This document shows positions 21,280-30,600 of a stretch of DNA of 37,517 nt, piece after piece. Position numbers and translations under genes: made by a program. This stretch comes from Reclinomonas americana ATCC 50394 (Eukaryota; Jakobida; Jakobea; Jakobida), in the NCBI GenBank assembly GCA_048213135.1, contig PS015549.1, positions 1-37,517 on the forward strand, read 5' to 3'. Below the pieces are notes generated by a model. It worked only from the letters and a program-made list of their open reading frames with translations, did no database searches and was not told where the DNA came from. Each line of letters opens with the position of its first letter. Position 1 is the first letter of the stretch.

Positions 21280-21502
21280 CCACATCGTCGTACTTCTCAA
21301 TCGCCTTGCCGGTGGTGAGGGCATCGTCGACCTGCGAGATGTCGCGATCGGTGTTGGCAATGAAGCGGTTGCGTGAGCGGAAGACCGAGCCGCGGCTGAT
21401 GAGCAGGTACGAGAGAGCCAGCAGGGGGAGCGCCACAATGGCGAACCACCACGAGGTGACGAGGCAGGCAACGGACGAGAGACCGGGAAGAGTGAGGATC
21501 AT
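21280..21502 (-). CDS. First exon of a membrane-anchored protein (partial)
   Basis: One coding exon is visible from the ATG at 21502 to a GTGAGT donor after 21280 (74 codons plus one base). It starts with a long hydrophobic segment (VACLVTSWWFAIVALPLLAL followed by SYLLIS), which would be a signal anchor or one to two membrane passes. A hydrophilic stretch follows (FRSRNRFIANTDRDISQV and DDALTTGKAIEKYDDV). No downstream exon is recognisable before the N gap at 21060, so the rest is probably hidden there. I do not recognise the family. Confidence 0.6.
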
Positions 21503-22571
21503 TGCGGAGGGGCTCCGGCGAAAAAATAACGTGCGTGAGAAGATTTCGGAGGACATGCAGGGGACATGCCGCTGGAGATGGCTTGGATGGCGTCTGCAGC
21601 GGGGGCGCATGTGCGGCGAGGTGTGTGACCATTCAACACACGAGTCCACCCTCCTTGGCTCGACGCTGACGCTGAAAAAGCCAACGTCGAGGAAAGAATT
21701 CGACCGACACGCTGCAGGCTGCTGCGCGATGCCGGCTCTCCATCGGCAAAAGCACACAGCTGTGATCTCTCACCCATCCTTTCCCTTCTTCAACTGCATG
21801 CTCGACCTCTCCGGGCAACGTCGAGCGGGGCGCTTTCAGACGAGCGCCATGTGCACATTCACATCACGCACCCACCTTCACCACGCCCACCTTCTCTCGC
21901 GCCGCCCCAGCGCCGCCACGCCCGCCGCACTTGGATCTGGGCACGATTGCACCTTATGCCGAGCTTCGAGTCACGCGCCACGGTGCAAACACAGCATTGA
22001 ACGATGCGACGAAATATCTCGCGATTGCGATCGAGCCCACAAGCGGCGACCGAGTGCGCGACAGCATAAGAGGCGGCGCGGCACACCATTGCAACCTATT
22101 GAAGCGATTATACTCGCAAGGATCTAATGATTAGGCGAGTTGTTCCTTCTGTGTTTCTCTAAAGAGACACTTTCCTCAGCCCCGACGATGATAGTCGCCT
22201 CCCACTTACCTGCATGAGGTCTGCTGACACCCGTTTCTTATGGAGCGTGGTGCTCAGCAACGAGGATTGCACGCACTGTCGTAACTGACTGGTGTGAGGT
22301 GGTGAGGGTGACTGAGGGGCCGGGGATCTTTTTTTGTGGATTATGAAAGCGAAAGAAAATTGTGTAAGGGAAGAAGCTTGATCGTCGCGTCAAGTTTACA
22401 CTCGAAACCCGTCAGCTACGCTGTCACATCTTTGTTCTGTCTGAGCACGCGAGAAGCCGACACGCCACTCTTCTCCACAAATCCTGTCATCGTCAGAGGC
22501 CGTGTTGGCGTGTTTTTGCTGAATTCTGGCGTCGCGAGAGAGAGAGAGACAATACCACCACCACCACCACC
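21503..22571. other. Intergenic stretch, no supported gene
   Basis: About 1.07 kb between the start of the partial membrane-protein gene and a possible small gene. Open frames exist on both strands but show no motif or splice structure. It would contain the promoter of the minus-strand membrane-protein gene. A short (CCA)n run lies at its right end. Confidence 0.4.
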
Positions 22572-22817
22572 ATGTTCTACCAGAGTGAGGCGGAAAAGGA
22601 CAGGCGGATGCGCGGCAAGTCACGCCGTCGCACAAGGGCGTCATCACCACCGCCACGACGCTTGGGGAACGCCAGCGGTGGCTTTTGCACGTACTGCTCA
22701 CCGACGCTCGCCATCCGACTGTGCGATCGGGACCACATCAGGGGCATTGTGCGCGAAGCTGTGCGTGAGCGACGATGTGAGGAGGCAGAGGCGAGCGTAC
22801 GCAGCGGAAGTCAGTGA
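22572..22817 (+). CDS. Possible small basic protein, doubtful
   Basis: An 81-codon open frame begins at an ATG after a (CCA)n run and ends 37 bp before the convergent stop of the RBR ligase. The product would be Arg-rich (KDRRMRGKSRRRTR) with one CTYC pair and a charged helical end (REAVRERRCEEAEA). There is no known motif. The frame could be chance in GC-rich DNA or 3' untranslated sequence, so this is a low-confidence call. Confidence 0.2.
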   Translation: MFYQSEAEKDRRMRGKSRRRTRASSPPPRRLGNASGGFCTYCSPTLAIRLCDRDHIRGIVREAVRERRCEEAEASVRSGSQ

Positions 22818-22854
22818 GACGGAATGTACTGCTGCTACACTCAGCGCAGCCGTT

Positions 22855-25299
22855 TCATGACACCAGCAACATGATCGCCTCCACCATGTCGCCACCCGTA
22901 CTTCGCAGCGCCCCCAGCACCTCCTCCCGGCTGCGCAGCGTCTGCTCCATGACCACTTGTACATCTGCACCAAGCAGTCAGCACCAAACAGAGACAAAGA
23001 CAACACGGCAGCGACGATCACGGCACGGAACCAGCTTCGGGAAATTCAACGTCGTCACCAACAGCACGGACAGCAGCAGCAGCAGCAGCAGGGACAGCAG
23101 CACCCGCAGGGGCTGGTGGTAAGCCTGCTTCCTGTGCATCCAAAATGGCCGCCATGGCCTCCATAATATCACCCGAGTGCTCTCGTAGTGCGCGTGCCGC
23201 CGTGGCTCTGTCGCACCCGACCTGCTCGCAGATCAAGTCGATTTCTACGAGGCTTGCGCTGTGAGAGAAACTCAACCGACAGTGCCGACGCACCACACAA
23301 ACCTTGTCCGTCTCCCTCCTCCGCCGAATCCCCACTTTCGTCATCCGAGCTGTCCACCGCCGGAGCACCCGCAGCCACATGCACATCGGGCGCGCCCACC
23401 ACTCTTGCGGGCATCGGGTTCGCCAACAGCGCTTGCATGGCACCAATCACGTCACCGTCGTGCGCCTGCAGCGTGCGAATCGCCGTGTCGCGATCACACT
23501 TGCAGGTTTCACACACGGCGGCCACCACTGCGACGACATTCTCCATCAGCGACAGGCCGATCAACACGAGCGATGGTACTCACCCGCCGCGTCGTACTCG
23601 TCAACCCCACTCCCACTGCCACTGCCACTTCCACTGCGAGCACGGCGTCAGTGCATGGGAAAGGTCGAACGCACATATCTGCCCCTGTTCCCCCATCCAC
23701 ACACCCGCCAAGTGTTTGCCGCGGCGCCACCGGGCACGGCGTGTTGTAGGTGCCGCAGAGCCACCCAATCTCTTTGGATTTGACCGACAGGCATCGCATG
23801 CAGTACTCGGACCCGCATCCCACACAACTCATGTGCTTGCATCCGCCATCGTGATCTGCAGCCACCAGCAACCGTGTGTGAGCTTCCTCACCACACCATT
23901 ACCGGCGGTGCTGCGCACAGACCTTGTACTCGTTGACACGACGGGCAGGCACGCATGCGCGGCACCTTCTGGTCAGTCGGACCCTCGAATGGCCAGATGA
24001 GCTGTGCACGCACACGATTCTCATCAGCGAGCCCAACAGCGCACGGTACCAAAAAGTCGTACACGCACCACTTCCTCGCACGTCTCCAGCAGCGAGGCTG
24101 GCGCATCGCAGTCGGCGTTGCCACACGACACAGTACCGCGCCATGGCTTGCCACACTCGAGACAGAAGCGCATACCACACACACAGGTCGCATCCTTCAT
24201 CGACTCGTCGTCTGGCATGCAGAACAGCGAACACTGGCATACAAAATCAGTCGGTGCGTGCGAGACACCAGAAGAAACGCAGGTGCACACAACTTTCGGG
24301 CATCGCTTCGTCTTCAGGCCCAAAAAGTACTGCGTGAGCATGGTCAGGTACTTGTCCACCACACAGGCGAGTTTCTCCGAGTCGCGGCAGGCATGCGAAA
24401 TCACAGTGTCGGGGATTTCTGGAACACAGCAGCACATCAGTGGATGTGAGAGGGAAGGAGGCACTTGGTCCACTCACCAGTGCGACAACTTCGCTCGTAG
24501 CACAAGAGCGGCTTTGTCTGATTCTGCGCCACGTGCGACTCGACAATGTCCATGACGCTGAGGTGTGCGCACACAGAAAAAATGAGTGAGCCTGTCTCTC
24601 ATTAGCGGACACACAAACAACAAGTCGCGAAAACACCGCACCACTTGCGACAAACGTGATGTGTGCACGCAAGTCGGTATCCCTCCGTCCAGGTTGTGTC
24701 GGTGCAGTTGAAGCAAGCCTTGCCGGCGCTCTCCACATACTCTGGCGGCACCATCGGTGCAAAGAAGCTGACCTCGCCCACTGGTGATGGCGACGGCGGT
24801 GCAAAGTGCGGCAGAGGCGATGGCGACGCGCCCGCTCCCGGGCTCTCGAACCGCCGACGCAGTTCGGCCACATTCTGCTGTCGTCGCTCCTGCAGCTGTG
24901 CGCGGGCCAAGGCATCAGCGGCCGGATCGACGGCGGCGTCGCGTGATACCGACAGCAATTGCTGGTGCACAAGGCTCACTCGACTGCCGGCCACTGGCGA
25001 CGGTACCGTTTCCACCACCATCTGCGGTGGTGCGCTGGGTGCCGGTGGAGAGGAGAAGAACTGTTGTGCACGCTGCACGACACTCAGTCTGTTTCCTGCC
25101 GATGCATCTCCAGCTGGTGCGGGTGCAGGAGGTGGAGGAGGAGGTGTTGTCGCGGTGGTCACTGCGGGTGGCGGAGGTGACGACGAAGGCGGAGGAACGA
25201 GCAGTGGAGCCGTCTGGAAGGGCCGACTGAAGGCAGCCGATGTGGGTGCTGGTCCACTGCCAGACGCACCACCAGCTGCTCCGGGAATTCCCCTTGGCA
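22855..25299 (-). CDS. RBR-type E3 ubiquitin ligase with three C-terminal UBA-like domains (5' partial)
   Basis: Predicted RING-IBR-RING ubiquitin ligase, which passes ubiquitin through a catalytic Cys in RING2. The visible N-terminus is Pro/Ala/Ser-rich; the start lies in or beyond the gap at 25409. RING1: KACFNCTDTTW, then LACTHHVCRKC across an intron, and LLCYERSCRT. IBR: TKRCPK followed by CSLFCMPDDES, CVCGMRFCLECGKPW and CGNADCD. RING2: RACPSCQRVQ, then HDGGCKHMSC, in which the GGC Cys matches the catalytic residue, and CGSEYCMRCL. After a Gly-Ser linker come three NAC/UBA-like modules: CKCDRDTAIRTLQAHDGDV (23303-23527), CDRATAARALREHSGDIMEA (23032-23244) and RSREEVLGALRSTGGDMVEA (22855-22964). 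Exons 23705-23855, 23584-23633 and the three above fit exactly in phase. It resembles the Ariadne group in its RBR part; the triple UBA-like tail is unusual. Confidence 0.88.
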
Positions 25300-25346
25300 C
25301 TGCGCACACGGACCCCAAACGTGTAAGCAGCGGATGCGGAGAAGAA

Positions 25347-25382
<36 letters not shown>

Positions 25383-25408
25383 CACACACGCACACACACA
25401 CACACACA

Positions 25409-25624
25409 NNNNNNNNNNNNNNNNNNNNNNNNNNNNNNNNNNNNNNNNNNNNNNNNNNNNNNNNNNNNNNNNNNNNNNNNNNNNNNNNNNNNNNNNNNNN
25501 NNNNNNNNNNNNNNNNNNNNNNNNNNNNNNNNNNNNNNNNNNNNNNNNNNNNNNNNNNNNNNNNNNNNNNNNNNNNNNNNNNNNNNNNNNNNNNNNNNNN
25601 NNNNNNNNNNNNNNNNNNNNNNNN
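25409..25624. other. Assembly gap (216 N) between CT/CA microsatellites
   Basis: Bordered on the left by (CT)n and (CA)n, on the right by (CT)n. It hides the 5' end of the RBR ligase (minus strand) and most of a plus-strand gene whose last exon appears at 25698. Both cannot easily fit in 216 bp, so the true distance is probably larger. Confidence 0.9.
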
Positions 25625-25697
25625 CTCTCTCTCTCTCTCTCTGCTTGTGTGCGTGAATTCCCCACATCTTTGTCCTAAACCTCGATCCTGTGCGCAG

Positions 25698-25780
25698 TGC
25701 GAGAACAACGAGTCGTTCGCGACGAGGAATTCTACGATGGTGACGACGATCAGGATCACGACTTCCTCGATCGTATCTGA
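25698..25780 (+). CDS. Last exon of an acidic-tailed protein (5' missing)
   Basis: After a CTGTGCGCAG acceptor a plus-strand frame reads REQRVVRDEEFYDGDDDQ and ends DHDFLDRI with TGA at 25778-25780. The acidic, aromatic composition looks like a genuine C-terminus. No upstream exon is visible because of the gap, so the protein cannot be identified. It could still be chance, as the minus strand is also open here. Confidence 0.3.
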
Positions 25781-25917
25781 TGTATTCTCTGTAAACGATG
25801 ACCGACGCATGTTATGTTGAGTGGGTCGGGGAGGGGATGGAGGGAAAAATGACTGGACACCAACACGCGATCGATCTGTGAATCGAACCATCATCAATTA
25901 TTGTCAGACCACGAAAC

Positions 25918-26080
25918 ATGGAGAAAAAGCCATGTTTCATGCACCTCCGCAAGGCCGGTGGCTGCAAGCGCGGTGATGCATGTCCATTCGTCCACGCTAC
26001 CACCTGGGCCGATGTGCCAGCCTGCACCAACGGCGATGCATGTCGAGTGGTTGACTGCCCATTCCGTCATCGGAAGGATG
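25918..26080 (+). CDS. CCCH zinc-finger protein, first exon only
   Basis: Starts at the ATG at 25918 (MEKKPCFMHLRKAGG). Two CCCH fingers are visible: C-x9-C-x5-C-x3-H in CFMHLRKAGGCKRGDACPFVH (read as positions 6-26) and C-x5-C-x4-C-x3-H in CTNGDACRVVDCPFRH, the second matching the spacing of Nab2/ZC3H14-type poly(A)-binding fingers. The exon ends at a GTGTGTG donor within a GT/GA microsatellite, and the N gap at 26141 follows. The remaining exons are missing. Likely an RNA-binding protein; the exact family is open. Confidence 0.65.
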
Positions 26081-26107
26081 GTGTGTGTGTGTGTGTGTGC
26101 GTGTGTG

Positions 26108-26139
<32 letters not shown>

Positions 26140-26140
26140 T

Positions 26141-26160
26141 NNNNNNNNNNNNNNNNNNNN
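26141..26160. other. Assembly gap (20 N) truncating two convergent genes
   Basis: A placeholder run of N after a (GA)n microsatellite. The CCCH gene (plus strand) loses its 3' part and the class I HDAC (minus strand) loses roughly its C-terminal half here, so far more than 20 bases must be missing. Confidence 0.9.
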
Positions 26161-27448
26161 GTCGCGAATGTCGCCCGTGCCGGGGAAGTAGTCGCCAAAC
26201 TTGTGGAACGACACTGTCATCACGCGGTCGGTGGTGTAGAACGCCTCCTCCACGCCATCGCCGTGGTGAATGTCAATGTCGATGTACAGCACACGCGCAT
26301 GCACCCTGTGCACACACATACAAAAGAGAGAAAGGTCAGCCAGGCAGAATAAAAAGAGAGAGAGAGAGAAAGAAACGCGCACGGACGCAACTTGAGCAGC
26401 TCCAAGATGCCAAGCACAATGTCGTTGACGTAGCAGAAACCCGACGCCTCGGCCTTCTTGGCATGGTGCAAGCCACCGGCCCAGTTGATGGCAATCTGCA
26501 ATGGCGTGCATTGTGAGAGGAGGAGGCGCAAAGGGGTGCGTAATGCAAGGTGGAACGCACATCAGACTGGCCCGTGTTGAGCTTGACCGCACCGGCCACC
26601 GAGCCGCCAGCACAAATCTGGCAAAACTCATACAGGCCGTCAAAGACCGGGCAATCGTCGCCCACATTGACTGCGGAGGAGGCGGTGAAGGTGAGGGAGG
26701 GAGAAAGAGAGAGGGAGGGAGGGAAAACACGTGGGACGCAACAGAGGCTGAGTTGCCGCGAAAAGTCCTGCATGTTCTCGGGCGAGATTCGCCGCAAGAA
26801 GTCAATGTAGTCGTCCGTGTGGAACTTGGTGAGCTCTTGCTCCGTCGACAAGTGTGGTCTCTGCAGGCGAGTGAAGGTAAGAACGTGAAAGGATAGAGAA
26901 GAAAGCAAAGCAAAATGGTTTGGTGGTGAAAAACGCAACATACACCGACATCTTCTTGTACAGGCCGTAGTTGAGGACGAGGTTGTGTGTCATCTTAATG
27001 CGGTGCGGCTTCATCGGATGGCCTTGGCCATAGTAAAAGTTGCCAATCGCGGCTGCAGGGGGGAAAAAAAAAAGGCGGACACTTTAGCATGGAGCAAAAA
27101 AATAAACACAAACAAAAAGAGGCGGTGCAAGGAGAGAGGGCAGAGCAGGGTAAAAGGACACAAAAGTGACGCGGCAAGAGAGACAGAGAAAGTTTGCGCG
27201 CGCGCGGGATAAAACGAATAAACAAAAAATGTCTTTTTCCTCCGCCCGCTGCAGGCATCACGCACTCGCACCACGCACGACGCACACGCGCACAAACAGA
27301 AAAGCGAGAGGAAAAAACACAGACAAAAAAAGTGCCCGACATTTCACCATGGCAAACACACACAAACACAAACACAAAACAAATGCAAACACACACATCA
27401 CACACTGACGCAACAATCGTAAAAGTACGATATCCGCGGCTTGGACAT
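26161..27448 (-). CDS. Class I histone deacetylase (RPD3/HDAC1-like), C-terminus missing
   Basis: Zn2+-dependent deacetylase of histone lysines, catalytic subunit of Sin3/NuRD/CoREST-type complexes. Exon 1 (27415-27448) starts [11 protein letters not shown] and ends with a GTTGCG donor; exon 2 (26946-27052) reads [20 protein letters not shown]. Later exons carry [74 protein letters not shown] (active-site His pair) and [20 protein letters not shown] (Zn ligands Asp and His), up to [15 protein letters not shown] at the gap. Three donors are GTTGCG, and each join is confirmed by conserved class I residues on both sides. The last ~130 residues of the catalytic domain and the tail lie in the gap. 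It is divergent from PAN2 with 251 bp between start codons. Confidence 0.95.
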
Positions 27449-27699
27449 CTTTCACGCGAAAGAGGGGGAAAAAGACACACGCACAGGAGGCGGTCTTCGC
27501 TCCGACAACAACAGGGTCCGATATGAATCGGAATGTTGGCGCCGGCGAAAGAGACGGGTGGATTGGCACACAGACAACTCATCAGCGACTGTGAGGCAGA
27601 GCGCGCCTGCGTGTGTGTGACGAGAGAGAGGCAAGGTAGGCGAGCCAGCAGCAAAAAACGCGTGTTTTTATTTTCTTTTTCTCACTTTCCCGCCCGAAG
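27449..27699. promoter_or_regulatory. Divergent promoter region between HDAC and PAN2
   Basis: 251 bp separate the two start codons. The region is not a clear TATA promoter; it contains an AT-rich pyrimidine tract (ttttattttctttttctcac) directly before the PAN2 ATG. A shared promoter is inferred from geometry only. Confidence 0.4.
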
Positions 27700-30600
27700 A
27701 TGGCCTCGATTCCTGAGTTCATTCCCATGGCGCATCGGCTGCGACAACAACAACAACAGCAGCAGCAACAACAACAAGCGCAGTTCACTGAGACGGGTGA
27801 TGAAGGCGACTTTGAGGAAGATGAGGGCGAGGAATACTATGATGATGATGAGGAGGGCTACTATGAGGATGAAGACGATGGTCAGTGCCTCTGTCTCTTG
27901 CTGTGTGTGTCTCTATCACTCGCTCACTGATCAATGCGCACAGTTCATTCTGCTGCGGTGCGATGACTTGCTCTCTCTCTTGTCTCTTTCTGCGGGCACA
28001 GTGCTCACACTCCTCCTCCTCATACTGACAGGCGTTCCACCCTCGCTCACTGATGGTGAGTGCTGGCATGGAGGCTAGTGCTGGAGGATCTACTGGTGCT
28101 GCCGCTGCTGCTGCTGCGGCGGCGGCCAGTGGCAGTGGCGACTGGATGGACACGCATCACGTGTGCTGGAATGGAGGCGATGGAGCGGGCGTGTCGGCAG
28201 TGCTGATGGATCCGGCGCGTGAGGTGGTGTGGACCGGCACAGAGACGGTGAATAGCTCGCCTCTCCCCCTCTCCACTGGGGTGTTCTCTGCTCGCTCACA
28301 GCGGTGTTGATGTAGGGCCGAGTGGCGGCGTTCTCGTATCCCGACATGGAACCGCTGGTGGCGTTCCCTACGCAAATGCCCGTGTCGGCGCTGGGGCCTC
28401 TGGGAAAGGCCAGTGAACAGGGTCCGGTGGTGCAGTCGGTGCAGCGCTTGTTGTCGCTGGAGAACGAGCGGCTGCTGTGCTTGACGTCGGTCGCCCTGCG
28501 TGTGTTTGACATTGGCGGAGCTCCGGTGCTCTCGTGTCGGTGCGCGCCATCGTCCCTCGCCCTCCTCTCCGTGCTCTCCTCTCACCTTCCCGCGTCTGCA
28601 GACAAGACCGATTCACCGATCTGCTCTCTGCGTCGCTGTCGGTCACCAAGAAGCACGCCTACGTTGGTGGCAACATGCGATCGCTGTTCGTCGTGGACCT
28701 CGAGCTCGGTCGCCTGTTCACCGAGACGTCGGTGTCCAGTGGTGTGAGCGCACTCTTCACCTCGCCTGGGTCGCTGTGCTACGGCACGACCTCTGGCGAA
28801 GTGTGTCTGTGTGATCCGCGCTCACTGCGGCTGGCGCAAAACATCAAGGCGCACTCGGCAGTCACCGATGTCGCCGTGCAAGACAACCTGGTCGCCTCGT
28901 GCGGATTCATGGAGCGGTCTGTGTATGTGTGTGTGCGTGTCGCCGTCGTTGCTCGCTGCGACTGTGCGCTCACCGTACGTGTTGGTGTGGGCGCGTAGCA
29001 GATACGGCGAATTGTACCCCGACCCCTTCGTCAAGCTGTTCGACACGCGCATGAACGCACTCGTGTCGCAAATCTCGGTGACTGGCGGCAGCATGGCACT
29101 TCGCTTTGTTCCCAACCAGGTTCCGCGGGCATCACCTTTTTCGCACCACCTCCTCCTCCTCCTCCCCCTCATATTTCTCATGTGTTGTGCAGCGGCGACA
29201 CTTGGCGGTGGCGTCGCCGTCGGGCGTGATTGAGTTCCGCGACATTAGCACACCGTCCAACATGCTGTACATGTCGCTGAGCATGATCAACGCTCAACCA
29301 CAATCGCTGCTCTCGTTTGACTTGTCGTCGACTGGCGAGTGCATCGCCGCTGGCGATCGCTACGGCGACTTGCATTCCGTGTCGCGCGTCATTGACTCCA
29401 CGCTCAACTCGCGAGTCGAGTACTTTGACTTGTTGCCGGAGCCGCCGACTTTCGAATCGGTGGCGGTGCCGTTTGAGGCCGTGTTGCGTCCCACATCGTT
29501 GACAGTGGCTGCTCTTATAATTTGGTTGCTCATGCTGCTCCCCCGCCACCCACAGTCCCGTGTTTGCTGCTCCGGCACCGGCCTCCGGTCGCTACGCCTC
29601 TGAATGGCCGACCGACTTGTGCTCGGTTGGCGCTCGCCCGCCCGTCATCAAGTCCTCCATTCAGCAGTCGCTGCGTGTCACCGGATTCGTCGGTGCCATT
29701 TCGAATCCGGGTATCCGTTGCCACGAGCAGGCGTACGTCAAAGTGCGTGGCAAGGCGCGCAAGAAAATCACACTGCAAAGCATCGACGCCAAGGTGAGCT
29801 GCACATCTCCCTTTCTCTCTCGCTGAGAATCTAACGACTCACTTGTTGCGTCTCCACATCCAGGGCTCGCCCTTCCGAGCCATCACGGATGATCTCACGG
29901 AAAAGGCGCAACGGGAACGCATCCCCAAGATCTACCTGCGCGTGGAGAAGAAGCAGTCGGCGGTTTCGTGGGAGGAGTTCGACTTCAAGTTGCGCAGTGA
30001 TGCGCCTTCGTGTTGCTTTTGTTGCCGGTGCCACTCACACGCGCCTCACAGAAAGTACAACAAGACTCGCTTCTGTGGTCTGGAGAACGACTTGCCGAAC
30101 TGCTACGTCAATCCGCTCCTGCAAGTGCTGTACTTTACGCCGCGCTACCGCGATTTCGCCATGCAATACCTGTCCAACGATCGGCAGTTCTGCTTGGCCA
30201 GCGAGTCTGGTTTCCTGTTCCGTTTCGTGGCTCCCGCGACGCAGAGCGCCTTCTCCACCCCCCCCCCCCCCCTCCCTCCTCTCCCTCACACGCAGAGCTT
30301 CCGCAGACATGATGAAGCACTTCAAGGGCGGCACGGCGCAAGCCAAGAACTTTTTGCGCGTCTTCCGTCAGATCCCGCAAGGTGTGCATGTCGTTGTTCA
30401 CACGCGCCCCTTCCTCCTCCTCCTCTTCTAACAACGACGTGCAGCTGCCGCTCTCGGTCTGTTTGACGACATGGTGCAGGCGACACACTCGAGTGAGGAA
30501 CTCGAAGGCTCCGGCGGCAAGATCCAGAAAATGATGCGCTTCACTCTGGAGCACCTCAATCGCCTCCTCACCGAGGACTTGGAGGAGCAGGCCGCGAATC

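Noticed and set aside
25682-25833. Minus-strand hydrophobic frame (EEVVILIVVTIVEFLV) that looks like a membrane helix at the RBR start
   Set aside because: It is the complement of an acidic plus-strand tail (GAC/GAT codons read as Val/Ile); no splice site joins it convincingly to the RBR exons.
28044-28075. GTGAGT in PAN2 after LTD as a donor site
   Set aside because: Using it, or the direct join before it, puts a stop in frame; the 14-nt micro-exon model reads through this GTGAGT as codons and gives a continuous PAN2 protein.
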